Shown here piece after piece: positions 1-8,450 of a stretch of DNA of 64,000 nucleotides. Position 1 is the stretch's first letter; every line of letters starts with the position of its first letter. The DNA is from Desulfosarcina ovata subsp. ovata (GTDB taxonomy: Bacteria; Desulfobacterota; Desulfobacteria; Desulfobacterales; Desulfosarcinaceae). Below the pieces are notes generated by a model. That model had not been told where the DNA came from, did no database searches, and worked only from the letters and a program-made list of their open reading frames with translations. A program made the translations under genes and the position numbers. The DNA lies in assembly GCF_009689005.1 (NCBI RefSeq), contig NZ_AP021879.1, positions 4,402,001 to 4,466,000 of the forward strand. Direction: 5' to 3'.

Positions 1-2
1 TA

Positions 3-620
3 GCATCCCATCGGATCCAGCCTCAAGAGCCAGTCGTGGGCAAGCTTTCGGATATCGGGCCGATCCGGCTCAGGGTCGTACAAGGCAAAGCAGATAAGGC
101 GCTTTTTAATGAATACCTGAGCCGTTACCACTACTTGGGGGACAAGAAGCCATTTGGATGTTATTTGCGCTATTTTGTCGAAGGCGCAGGCACGCTATTG
201 GGGTGTATGCTGTTTTCAGGAGCGGCCAAAGCGCTAATCAAGAGAGATCAATGGATCGGCTGGAGCACCAACGAGCGACTGCGGAACCTGGGATTTGTTG
301 TCAACAATGGGCGGTATTTGATTTTTCCGTGGGTAAAGGTCAGGTACTTGGCAAGCTGCGCATTGGGCAAGGCGATCAGGGAGTTGGGGCGGCACTGGCA
401 GGAGCGCTGGGGCTATCGGCCGGTTTTGCTGGAAACCTTTGTCGATCCGCACTATTTCGATGGGACGTGCTACCGGGCGGCCAATTTTAGGTATCTTGGC
501 ATGACCCGCGGAATGGGGCTTATTCGACAGGGTCAAAGCTACGCCACCAGTCCGAAAAAGATCTTTGTTTATCCGCTGGCGGATAATTTTCGGCAAGTGT
601 TATGTTCAGGGGAGGGCTGA
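3..620 (+). CDS. DruA/DUF4338-type protein, IS partner (5' end outside window)
   Basis: The frame is open from the window edge, so the GTG at 36 is probably internal and the gene is 5'-truncated here. The visible 194 residues resemble DUF4338 proteins, the family that includes DruA of the Druantia anti-phage system; conserved-looking stretches are SRYHYLG near the start and LETFVDPHYFDGTCYRAANF in the C-terminal half. It ends 3 bp before a DDE transposase on the same strand. DUF4338 proteins are often found beside transposases, so here it is most likely a passenger or accessory protein of the insertion sequence rather than a defence gene. Its biochemical role is unknown. No other Druantia genes are present nearby. 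Confidence 0.75.
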   Translation, partial: ASHRIQPQEPVVGKLSDIGPIRLRVVQGKADKALFNEYLSRYHYLGDKKPFGCYLRYFVEGAGTLLGCMLFSGAAKALIKRDQWIGWSTNERLRNLGFVVNNGRYLIFPWVKVRYLASCALGKAIRELGRHWQERWGYRPVLLETFVDPHYFDGTCYRAANFRYLGMTRGMGLIRQGQSYATSPKKIFVYPLADNFRQVLCSGEG

Positions 621-623
621 CGG

Positions 624-2150
624 ATGAAAAAAACCAGCCGCAGACCCAGTCGTGAGCAGATCAAAGCCCAAATCAAACAGCGCAAACATGCACAGAAAAA
701 ATTGCGTCAGGATGAAAAGGCCAAGGGCTTTAAGGCGCCATCACATGCCACGATTTCAAACGGCAAGTGTAAATACGAAAGCATTGAGCAGGAGTACACT
801 GCCCGCAATGAGGCGGTTGCCGAGAAAATAGGGATCTTTCGGGCCAAGATGCCTGTGCTGCTTAAGCAACTGTCCAAAATCGAGGACCCGAGAAATCCTA
901 AAAAGATCAAGCACAATCTGTCGACCCTGATGATCTATGGGATACTGATGTTTGTTTTTCAGATGAGCTCTAGTCGCGAGGCCAACCGGGAGATGTCCCG
1001 GCCGCTGTTTTGGCAGAATCTGCAGTTTTTCTTCCCAGAGCTTGAAAGTTTGCCCCATCATGACACGCTCAAACGGTTACTGGCGGTGATCGACGTCAAT
1101 CAAATCGAACAGTTGCATCTTGAGTTGATCCGGCAATTGATCCGGAAAAAGAAATTTCGGCGCTATTTGATTGACGAGTGCTATCCGATCGCGATCGATG
1201 GCACCGGCAAATTTAAGCGTGACTGGATTTGGGCCGAGGAGTGTTTGCAGCGCACCGTTACGCAAGCGGATGGGGAGCACCTTCAATACCATGTCTATAT
1301 TTTAGAGGCCAATCTGGCGTTTCGCGATGGCATGACTATTCCGTTGATGAGTGAAATGTTAAGCTACACCGAAGGCGACACCGCCAATGATAAACAGGAC
1401 TGCGAGCTTAAAGCCTTTTACCGATTGGCCCAACGCCTGAAGTCGGCCTTTCCGGCGCTGAAAATCATGGTGTTAATCGATGGGCTTTACGCCAAGGGTC
1501 CCGTGGTAGAGGTTTGCCGCAAAAATAAATGGCAGTTCATGATCGTCCTGAAAGACAAATCCCTTCCCAGCGTGATGAGTGAATTTGAAGCGCTTGCGGC
1601 ACTTGAGATAAAAAATCGTTTCCGCCAGGGATGGGGCAACAGAAAACAGGTGTTCAAATGGGTAAACAGTATCGACTATCGGTTTGGTCCGAACGATAAA
1701 AAAAGCCAAATCCTGCACGTCGTCGAATGCCAAGAGCGCTGGCAACAGGTTAACCCGCAAACCGGGCAATTGGAGGACAAAAGCAGCCGACACGTGTGGC
1801 TGTCCAGCAAACCGTTGAACCGGTTTAATCTTCACGAACGGTGCAATCTGGGCGCACGCGCGCGCTGGGGCATCGAAACCGGTATCCTGGTTGAAAAACA
1901 TCATGGATATCGCTATGAGCACTGCTTTTCGTATAACTGGAATGTCATGAAGGGATATCACTATTTAATGCGTCTGGGCCATATGTTCAACGTTTTGGCT
2001 CGCTATTCGGAACGGCTGGCCAAGGTCGTCAAAGATACCGGCGTGCGAGGCCTTATTCACTTTATTCGCGAGACCATAGCCAACCCCTGGTTGGATTATG
2101 AATGGCTGGAAATTCGTCTGGCCGCCCCTTTTCAGCTTCGGTTGGTGTAG
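624..2150 (+). CDS. DDE transposase of the DruA-associated insertion sequence
   Basis: A 508-residue transposase. The N-terminus is lysine/arginine-rich (about residues 1-35, probably DNA contact). A helical region ending in the LPHHDTLKRLL motif follows, as in IS4-like and H-repeat-type transposases. Candidate catalytic acidic residues are the Asp in AIDGTGKF, the Asp in VLIDGLYAKG and the Glu in RWGIETG. It starts 3 bp after the DUF4338 gene, so the two form one transcription unit. The reading frame is intact and the element may be active. Right after it the frame of an acyl-CoA synthetase begins without its N-terminus, which places the right end of the element near 2330-2345. The exact IS family is not certain from sequence reading alone. 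Confidence 0.85.
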   Translation: MKKTSRRPSREQIKAQIKQRKHAQKKLRQDEKAKGFKAPSHATISNGKCKYESIEQEYTARNEAVAEKIGIFRAKMPVLLKQLSKIEDPRNPKKIKHNLSTLMIYGILMFVFQMSSSREANREMSRPLFWQNLQFFFPELESLPHHDTLKRLLAVIDVNQIEQLHLELIRQLIRKKKFRRYLIDECYPIAIDGTGKFKRDWIWAEECLQRTVTQADGEHLQYHVYILEANLAFRDGMTIPLMSEMLSYTEGDTANDKQDCELKAFYRLAQRLKSAFPALKIMVLIDGLYAKGPVVEVCRKNKWQFMIVLKDKSLPSVMSEFEALAALEIKNRFRQGWGNRKQVFKWVNSIDYRFGPNDKKSQILHVVECQERWQQVNPQTGQLEDKSSRHVWLSSKPLNRFNLHERCNLGARARWGIETGILVEKHHGYRYEHCFSYNWNVMKGYHYLMRLGHMFNVLARYSERLAKVVKDTGVRGLIHFIRETIANPWLDYEWLEIRLAAPFQLRLV

Positions 2151-2216
2151 CAGTAGCCGTACCAAAACAAAGCGAAACAGCCTCTCAAGCCTGGAAGAGA
2201 TGGGAGTCCACGGTCA

Positions 2217-2236
2217 GACATAATTGAGATTATGTC
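2217..2236. repeat. Perfect 7-bp hairpin near the IS right end
   Basis: GACATAA (2217-2223) and TTATGTC (2230-2236) flank a 6-nt loop, and a second, partly matching CAATTGTCTG follows at once. It lies 67 bp after the transposase stop and about 100 bp before the interrupted gene resumes. It may be a subterminal site bound by the transposase or a terminator; there is no U-run, so a transposition site seems likelier. Confidence 0.4.
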
Positions 2237-2331
2237 ATGACAATTGTCTGAGGAGCAAATCTTGGTCATAAAAGTGTGAAGACGTTAGCCGGGTGATGAA
2301 AAGTGGGGCCCTAATCGTGACCAACCCCTGA

Positions 2332-3060
2332 TTCTTTTTATTCATGCGTCAGAGCTGCGCCCAGCCGGTGCCCTTTGACATCATGAAAAAACTGGTCGAG
2401 ACCCTGCCCTGCGGCGTTTCCAACATTTACGGCATCACCGAGGGCGGCGGTGGCGGCCTGTTCAACCTCTATCCCGAAGATGTGCTCAGAAAGCCGGGCT
2501 CCATCGGCAAGCCGACCTTTGGGGTGGAGGCGAAAATCGTCGACTTCGAGGGCGGCAAACTGCCCGCCGGGGAGGTCGGCGAGCTGCTGTTCACCACCGA
2601 CCGCATGATGAAGGAATATCACGGCAACCCCGAAATGACCGCAGACACGATCAAGGCCGGCTGGCTCTGCACGGGCGATCTTTTAAAAACCGACGACGAA
2701 GGGTACTACTACATCGTCGATCGCATGAAAGACATGATCACCAGCGGCGGAGAGAATATCTACCCGGTGGAAATCGAGGATGCCCTCATGGATCATCCGG
2801 ACATCGAGGATGTGGCCTGCATCGGCTACCCGGATGACCGGTTGGTCGAAATCGTCATGGCGGTGGTCCAGCTCAAGGCGGGCGCGTCCATGACCGAATC
2901 GGAACTGATCGAATTTGCCAAATCGAAGATGGCCACCTACAAGGTGCCGCGCAAGGTGATTTTCGATCCGGTCCCGCGCAGCGCCACCGGCAAAGTGATG
3001 AAACCCCTGATCCGGGAGAAGTATACCGGCCGTCGGGAGGCCTTCAAGAAGCTCGATTGA
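2332..3060 (+). pseudogene. Acyl-CoA synthetase (AMP-binding), C-terminal fragment
   Basis: About 238 residues match the last part of an acyl-adenylate-forming ligase. Motif A5 appears as NIYGITEGGGGG, the ATP/ribose-binding motif as GWLCTGDLLKTDDEGYYYIVDR, and the C-terminal catalytic lysine region as PRSATGKVMKP. The N-terminal half, including the P-loop-like TSGTTG motif, is missing. The in-frame stop TGA (2329-2331) lies at the IS border, so the gene was cut by the insertion sequence just upstream. The enzyme would have activated a fatty or aromatic acid to its CoA ester. The remaining piece holds little more than the mobile C-terminal domain and should be inactive. Confidence 0.85.
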
Positions 3061-3241
3061 CGAAGGCCGAGATCGCCGTCATCATCTCGGCAAACATCGG
3101 GTTGGCCGTAGGGTTCGCGGCACGCTTGAAACGATTCGCACGTCCTTCCGGGCGTCCCCTTGCACCCGTAGCTCCGATGGTCTATAAGGTTGCCGGAAAT
3201 AATCTCAACGGCCATTCAAGCATATTCGTGGAGCGCAGCCC

Positions 3242-4705
3242 GTGAAAAAGATTGGTTCAAAAGTGCCGATGAAAACCAAATTCCGGGAACCGAAACAGGC
3301 GCCCGGCCCAGGCCAGATGGACGCCCTCCTGAAACGGTGCGGAATCCATCTTTCCACCCGGCAACTGGACCAGCTATGGGCTTACCATCAGCTTTTGAGG
3401 CAGCATGATGCCGAACTGAACCTGACCCGCATCCACAATTTCGAAAACATGGTGGTCAAGCTCTATGCCGATTCGATCCTGCCGGCCCTCAAGACCGCCC
3501 TGCCATCGCCGCTCATGGACCTGGGCAGCGGACCGGGCATGCCCGGCATTCCATTGAAAATTTTCCGTCCGGAGCTTGACATCCTGCTGGCCGAGAGCCG
3601 ACGGTCGCGCATCGACTTTCTGAAAATGGTGGTGAAGGAATTGGCCCTATCCGGCATCGAGGTGACCGAGCGGGGGATCGCCCCGGATTTTGACCGGCCG
3701 GTGGCCGGTGTGATCACCCGGGCGGTGGAGCCCATCGCCGAGACCCTGAAGCGGGTGGCCGGCTGCCTGATTCAGGACGGCACGGTACTCTTCATGAAGG
3801 GGCCGCGCTGCGACGCGGAGATGGAAACGGCCGCACAAATCTGTCCCGATTACCAGCAGACCGCCGACATCCCCTACCAGATTCCCCACACCCCGCACCA
3901 GCGGCGACTGGTGTGCTATCGGCGAGTATCCGTAGCCGCCGCTAAGCCCGGTCCATCGCACCGTGTGCGGTCCATCGAAAGCGAAGCCAACCCGATTTTC
4001 AAGGATCTGAAAAAACTGCTTGGCGGCCGCGGAATCAAAAAGCTCGGCCGGACCCTGGTATGCGGATCACGGCTGGTGGCCGAGAGCATGGCCCGGCAGC
4101 CTGAGCGTTGCCTGGCCTGGATCACCAGCGGCGACCGTCAGCCGCCGCCGGACGATGCCCCCCGACATCTGGAATGGTTCCAACTGGCTCCGAATCTGTT
4201 TCCGGTTATTGATGCTTTCGGCACCCGTAGCCCGATGGTTCTCTTTGACACGCCACCACTGCCGGCATGGCCGGCCACGGATACGGCAACGCCCGGATGC
4301 AACCTGCTGATCCCGTTTCAGGACCCCGAAAACGTGGGCGCTGTGATTCGCTGTGCCGCCGCCTTCGACGTCGAGCGGGTGGTTTTGCTGGCCGAAAGCG
4401 CCAATCCGTTCCACCCCAAGGCGGTGCGCGCATCGGCGGGGACGGTTTTCTCCGCCAGGCTTTTCCAGGGGCCATCCCTGGCTGCCCTGCCGGAAGATCT
4501 GCCGGTGGTGGCCCTGGCCGCCTCAGGAACGCCTCTGGCCGAATTTGCCTTCCCTGAATCCTTCTGCCTGCTGGTCGGCATGGAGGGCCCCGGCCTGCCA
4601 CCCCGCTGGAAGAAAAACAGCGTTGCCATTCCCATGGCCGCCGGCGTGGAATCCCTCAACGCCACCGTGGCCACGGCCATCGCCCTCTACGAGTGGCATC
4701 GATAG
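3242..4705 (+). CDS. rsmG: RsmG-TrmH fusion: 16S rRNA m7G methyltransferase joined to a SpoU-family RNA methyltransferase
   Basis: One 487-residue frame carries two RNA methyltransferases. Residues ~25-225 are RsmG/GidB: the SAM-binding motif is MDLGSGPGMPGIPLKI, with LLAESRRSRIDFL after it; the family methylates N7 of G527 in 16S rRNA. Residues ~245-487 are a SpoU/TrmH-type 2'-O-methyltransferase with the knot motifs PFQDPENVGAVIRCAAAF, LLVGMEGPGLP and IPMAAGVESLNATVA. The linker is continuous, with no frameshift or internal ribosome site visible. The GTG at 3242 has GGAG eight bases upstream; ATG 3269 is an alternative. Fusing two rRNA/tRNA modification enzymes could couple two steps, but the target of the second domain cannot be told from sequence. 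Confidence 0.88.
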   Translation: MKKIGSKVPMKTKFREPKQAPGPGQMDALLKRCGIHLSTRQLDQLWAYHQLLRQHDAELNLTRIHNFENMVVKLYADSILPALKTALPSPLMDLGSGPGMPGIPLKIFRPELDILLAESRRSRIDFLKMVVKELALSGIEVTERGIAPDFDRPVAGVITRAVEPIAETLKRVAGCLIQDGTVLFMKGPRCDAEMETAAQICPDYQQTADIPYQIPHTPHQRRLVCYRRVSVAAAKPGPSHRVRSIESEANPIFKDLKKLLGGRGIKKLGRTLVCGSRLVAESMARQPERCLAWITSGDRQPPPDDAPRHLEWFQLAPNLFPVIDAFGTRSPMVLFDTPPLPAWPATDTATPGCNLLIPFQDPENVGAVIRCAAAFDVERVVLLAESANPFHPKAVRASAGTVFSARLFQGPSLAALPEDLPVVALAASGTPLAEFAFPESFCLLVGMEGPGLPPRWKKNSVAIPMAAGVESLNATVATAIALYEWHR

Positions 4706-4721
4706 AAAAACGCGGACTGTA

Positions 4722-4750
4722 GGCGACATTATCGGTCGCCGACGTATGGG
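4722..4750. repeat. Dispersed 29-bp repeat, copy A
   Basis: These 29 bases match 30333-30361 at 24 positions, both on the plus strand and both just after a gene end. The shared core is TTATCGGTCG followed by GTATGGG. Function is unknown; it may be a mobile repeat unit or a conserved processing/termination element. Confidence 0.5.
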
Positions 4751-4784
4751 CTGAGACAATAATCTGCAAATTCTGAAACGATGA

Positions 4785-4970
4785 TCTTATACCTATGAGT
4801 CGGTTTACGGCCGGCTGACCGGCATCACCGATGCCCTGGGCAACCGAATCGGTTACGGTTACGACGCTCAGGGCAATGTGATGGAAGCCGGAAACTACCT
4901 TCCCTCGGATGTACAGACCTACCTGGAGCGCTTCGATTACCAATACCCCGACCGGTCGGGAAAAATATAG
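4785..4970 (+). pseudogene. RHS/YD-repeat protein fragment
   Basis: A 61-codon frame opens after TGA (4782-4784) and closes at TAG (4968-4970). It reads like an RHS core repeat: GRLTGITDALGNRIGYGYDAQGN has the typical G-x-L-x-x-x-x-D-x-x-G-N-x-x-x-Y-x-Y-D-x-x-G-N pattern. No start codon with a ribosome site and no flanking RHS repeats exist. Intact RHS proteins are over 1000 residues, so this is a scrap of a deleted toxin or wall-associated gene. The downstream junction is near 4960-4970. Confidence 0.75.
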
Positions 4971-5280
4971 GATAGCTCTAAATATTTCAATAAGTCGTAT
5001 CCAATCCGTTTTTGCCAAACGGCGGTTGAAGTCTTTTTCTTTTAACCGCCGCTTCTTTTATCAAAATCTATCTGATTTGTGGGGAGCCTACGAGGATCAT
5101 TTTATTCGTTTTTCCATTTCTCTCCTAAGAAACGCATAATTTCATCACCGACTCACCTCCTTGGGTCCGTCTGCCAAACTGCTGCCACAGACACATATTC
5201 AAAAATATCCACCAGCGGCGGCGCCTTGCAGACAAACCCAACTCCGGCGCGAGCTTGGGGAATTATTTTTTTCCACCTGC
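4971..5280. other. Intergenic region without a supported gene
   Basis: AT-rich at the left. On the minus strand a strong ribosome-binding motif (AAGGAGGTGA) precedes tiny ORFs of only six codons, and a further open frame of ~36 codons ends there. None resembles a known protein. Probably decayed DNA next to the RHS scrap. Confidence 0.5.
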
Positions 5281-7434
5281 CTAAGGTTGCACGTTTCCGA
5301 TTTGTTCTTCAACATATGCAAGCGTGTAACGGTATCGGAGGATATCTGGTGCTATTGAAACAGCTTTGCGAAGCCATGATAAAGCTTCCAACGGATTTTT
5401 ATCCTCCAGCAAAACACCAAGATTATAAGCGGCGCTTGCTAAATTTATGTCAAGCGAAAGGGCTTGACGGAAGGCGGCTTCCGCCGCTTCAAAACGTCGT
5501 TGCTCGCCATACAGCAGGCCCAAGTTCAAATATACGGCACTGCTCTCAGGCGCGATGACGGAGGCCAGGTGAAGGCTTTTTTCTGCTTCCTTGTACTTGC
5601 CAAGCGCATTGTACGCCAAAGCCGCATTGACAAACGGCGGTAGATAATCCGGGCGCAGGCGCTGCGCCTCCTGAAATGAAACGATGGCTTTCCGGTATTC
5701 GCCCCGATCCATGTATAGATTGCCAAGACTGTAGTGCGAGCTGTAGTCGTCCGACCTTGCCAAGAGTGCTGATATCAGTTCCCCTGTGGCCTTTTGGACA
5801 CACCTTTTTTTCTCATCAGTAAAAGCGCTCTCAGGCACCGGGGCCAGCGAGGCCGCAGCCCTGATTCGAACCAGGCGAAAAGCGTCATTCGTCGCTTCTG
5901 CTAAGGCCGATATAACATCCTGCGTTAAATACTCTCCTAAAGCTGCGGCTGCACTGGCACGTAGGAGAGGAGAAGGATCGTTTTGCATCACAGCAAGCAG
6001 AACATTCCATTTGCGGTCGTCCCGGCAGCCATGCAGCAACCGGATCAGGGAGTTGGCCACAACGACCTCCCGACCAGGCCGGCTGATATACTCAAGCATT
6101 CCGTCAAGATGAGACCAGTCCTGATTTCGAGCGGCTTTCACCAGCTTTGCCTGATCAAGATACGGAACCTGGAAATCATTTGCCGACCAGGCGCTCACCT
6201 GTTTATCAGCCCATTGGGCATTCTTTTTCGCATGACAGGACAGGCAGGCAATTGGCGACCCATAGAGGATGCCTGCGGCAGGTGTCGGAGGCCGCATGGA
6301 GTGGTCGCTGCGGTGCATGCGGGCAAAGGTGGTTTTCGGCATATGACAGGATGTGCAGTGAGGCCCCCCTTGCTGCGATGCTTTATGGTGGGTGTGGGGC
6401 GTGGGATTGTTTACCTTCTTCCGGTGACAAGGCAGACAATCGTGGTTGGCCTTGTCTTCTGATGAAAATCGGTATCGCCCGCTTGAGGTGTGGCAGTGCA
6501 GGCAATCCAAATCACTGTTGGCCACGCAGGGACTCATCATCCAGGAGGTATAGGTATAGTTTTCTCCAAGATCCCGTCCGTCAGGATAAAAATCCGGATG
6601 TTCCAGCGTAACCAGGTCGTAGAAATCAAAGAACTGTTTTCCTGGCGGAAAACTACTGGATAGCGGAATCATTTTGGCATGGCATGATCCGCAGCTGCTG
6701 TTTTGCTGGTCCGCGGAAAAGACACTGCTCCCATTACGCCCCCCCCGGATAATCTTCAGGTCCCTGGGTAGTTGTTCTACTGATGGAACATCACAGACCT
6801 GGTTGTGTTTTTTGGCAGGACCGTGGCATGTCTCACAATTGATGCCGGGTTCGGTCCAGGAGGTCTGATACGTGCTTTTTTCCGGCGTATAGTTCAGTTC
6901 AAGCTGACTGACATGACAGCCGTAACAGGAGGTGTTAAACGTGTAGAATGGGTCTTTCCATGATATTGCATCCCCCTCTGGTAAGTGCCCAATCCCGCTT
7001 CCGGCGACATCAAACCACTGCCTTTTGTTGACATCGTAGCCCACGGGCAACGTCTGAAGCTGTCCCCGGTCCAATTTCGTTAAAAAATAATATACATATT
7101 TTCCGCCCAGAACATAGGAAGCCGGATAGGTTTTCCTCATCCCGTCATGACACTCAAAAAGCTGACCTTTTGGCAGGTCGAAAATGTATTTTGACCCTGA
7201 GATTTCAATCTCATTTGCCTGGGGCGCAAGCGTTTCAGAAAACGCCTCTGTGTACGGCTGCATGGCAAGACCGTGATGGGAGGTTTTCCACAACTCGTAG
7301 AAGTGCTCATGACAACGTACACAGGTGCGCGAGCCGGCATACTTCAAAAGTTTTTCCTCAGCCAAACAAGATATGCTGCCTATGATACTGAGCAGTAAGA
7401 AAACAGTTGCGATACGAACGTTCATGAAAAGCAT
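5281..7434 (-). CDS. Octaheme c-type cytochrome with HEAT and TPR repeats
   Basis: A 717-residue exported protein. An N-terminal hydrophobic signal (residues ~5-23) is followed by eight CXXCH haem-binding motifs between residues ~38 and ~400: CVRCH, CYGCH, CETCH, CGSCH, CLHCH, CLPCH, CTSCH and CLSCH. A short HEAT-like stretch (~460-540) and about four TPR units (~560-715, e.g. YSLGNLYMDRGEYRKAIVSFQEA) follow. The haem part resembles the cytochrome c554/NrfA-like multihaem superfamily. TPRs suggest docking to a partner in the periplasm or outer envelope. It is the last gene of the minus-strand envelope cluster, 27 bp after the barrel protein upstream. Electron donor and acceptor are unknown. 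A second ATG four codons in is an alternative start. Confidence 0.85.
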   Translation of the reverse strand: MLFMNVRIATVFLLLSIIGSISCLAEEKLLKYAGSRTCVRCHEHFYELWKTSHHGLAMQPYTEAFSETLAPQANEIEISGSKYIFDLPKGQLFECHDGMRKTYPASYVLGGKYVYYFLTKLDRGQLQTLPVGYDVNKRQWFDVAGSGIGHLPEGDAISWKDPFYTFNTSCYGCHVSQLELNYTPEKSTYQTSWTEPGINCETCHGPAKKHNQVCDVPSVEQLPRDLKIIRGGRNGSSVFSADQQNSSCGSCHAKMIPLSSSFPPGKQFFDFYDLVTLEHPDFYPDGRDLGENYTYTSWMMSPCVANSDLDCLHCHTSSGRYRFSSEDKANHDCLPCHRKKVNNPTPHTHHKASQQGGPHCTSCHMPKTTFARMHRSDHSMRPPTPAAGILYGSPIACLSCHAKKNAQWADKQVSAWSANDFQVPYLDQAKLVKAARNQDWSHLDGMLEYISRPGREVVVANSLIRLLHGCRDDRKWNVLLAVMQNDPSPLLRASAAAALGEYLTQDVISALAEATNDAFRLVRIRAAASLAPVPESAFTDEKKRCVQKATGELISALLARSDDYSSHYSLGNLYMDRGEYRKAIVSFQEAQRLRPDYLPPFVNAALAYNALGKYKEAEKSLHLASVIAPESSAVYLNLGLLYGEQRRFEAAEAAFRQALSLDINLASAAYNLGVLLEDKNPLEALSWLRKAVSIAPDILRYRYTLAYVEEQIGNVQP

Positions 7435-7461
7435 TGCTGGATAAATCTCCTGCCGATGACA

Positions 7462-8424
7462 CTAAAACTTCAATGCCACGGAAAACATCACCGTGTCGCC
7501 TTCAAAACGGTGCTCGGTGTCTAAATCATGGAGCCATTTTGCGATCAAGCTGATGTCACGGCTCCATGCTTGGGCCGTGTATTTGATAACCGGGCCGATT
7601 CCGTATGCTTCTCCCCGGTTGCCGTCAAGCGGTTTTGCGCCGATCATGGGCAACACGGTGTTTGCATAATCGAGCAGCGGCCCGCTGTCATCGGTCGTCT
7701 GTCTGTAACAATAACCGTCAAGACCAACGGCAAACCGGGATGAAAAGTGCTGGGCGATATGCACATCCAGATGCAGCTCGTCTCCGGACCGATAGTCGGT
7801 GTCAGGATTTTCAGTATTGACCATGTATCCAAGTGTATACGATAGTTCATGTCCCCGCTTCGGATCAAGAAAGGTCGAGGCCAGCATGAAATCAAAGGTC
7901 CAGTAATTACGCCCCAAATTGATCAGACGGGTCTCGTCATAAGCGCCGGTCGGCGCAAAAAGCGTCATCCCGGCGCTGAAATGAAAATTCCCCGTGGTCC
8001 AGTTGTTGAAAGCCGTGACATTGATGTCTGCCAGACCGGTTTTGCTTCCGTCCTTACTCATCTGCCGTAACGCCAGATCGGCAGACAGGCTGGCATCGAG
8101 GACAACCGGAACCGATAGCGCCGCGCCGAACCGGCCGCCCAAAAGCCCCCCCGCTGCCAGATAGATCCCTTTGATGGTATTGACCCAGACATCCTGCTCG
8201 GCCGCGGCATACACCGTATCACCGATGATAACTGCATTGATGTCGCTGCTGGCAAAGGACAGGTCATTTCGCATGTACCATCCTGGGGCACCCAGCAGGG
8301 CCATGGCAAAGTCCCCCCTGGATCCGCACATGTAGTGGCTGCCGCCGCCTTCAGTTGCCAACCCTGCGGTTGAGCATGAAACGAGGAAAATGATGCCGAG
8401 GCCTAAATAACGATAAATATTCAC
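7462..8424 (-). CDS. Outer-membrane barrel protein, SphA/phenol-degradation transporter-like
   Basis: About 320 residues with a signal peptide (YLGLGIIFLVSC then AGLA) and alternating hydrophobic/polar strands ending in a C-terminal Phe (MFSVALKF), typical of outer-membrane beta-barrels. The opening GGGSHYMCGSRGDFAMALLGAPG and the motif GMTLFAPTGAYDETRLINLGRNYW fit the SphA/Phenol_MetA_deg transporter-like family. Such proteins are thought to pass hydrophobic or aromatic compounds. I choose the GTG at 8424 because AAGGA lies just upstream; an ATG at 8454 overlaps the previous stop by 4 bp and is the alternative. It sits between another barrel gene and the cytochrome, so all three probably form one envelope unit. 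Confidence 0.8.
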   Translation of the reverse strand: MNIYRYLGLGIIFLVSCSTAGLATEGGGSHYMCGSRGDFAMALLGAPGWYMRNDLSFASSDINAVIIGDTVYAAAEQDVWVNTIKGIYLAAGGLLGGRFGAALSVPVVLDASLSADLALRQMSKDGSKTGLADINVTAFNNWTTGNFHFSAGMTLFAPTGAYDETRLINLGRNYWTFDFMLASTFLDPKRGHELSYTLGYMVNTENPDTDYRSGDELHLDVHIAQHFSSRFAVGLDGYCYRQTTDDSGPLLDYANTVLPMIGAKPLDGNRGEAYGIGPVIKYTAQAWSRDISLIAKWLHDLDTEHRFEGDTVMFSVALKF

Positions 8425-8450
8425 TTTGTGTATCCTTCCGGATAGTAAAA

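Noticed and set aside
3..2150. Druantia anti-phage system
   Set aside because: Only a DruA-like protein is present, coupled to a transposase; no DruE helicase or other components are visible.
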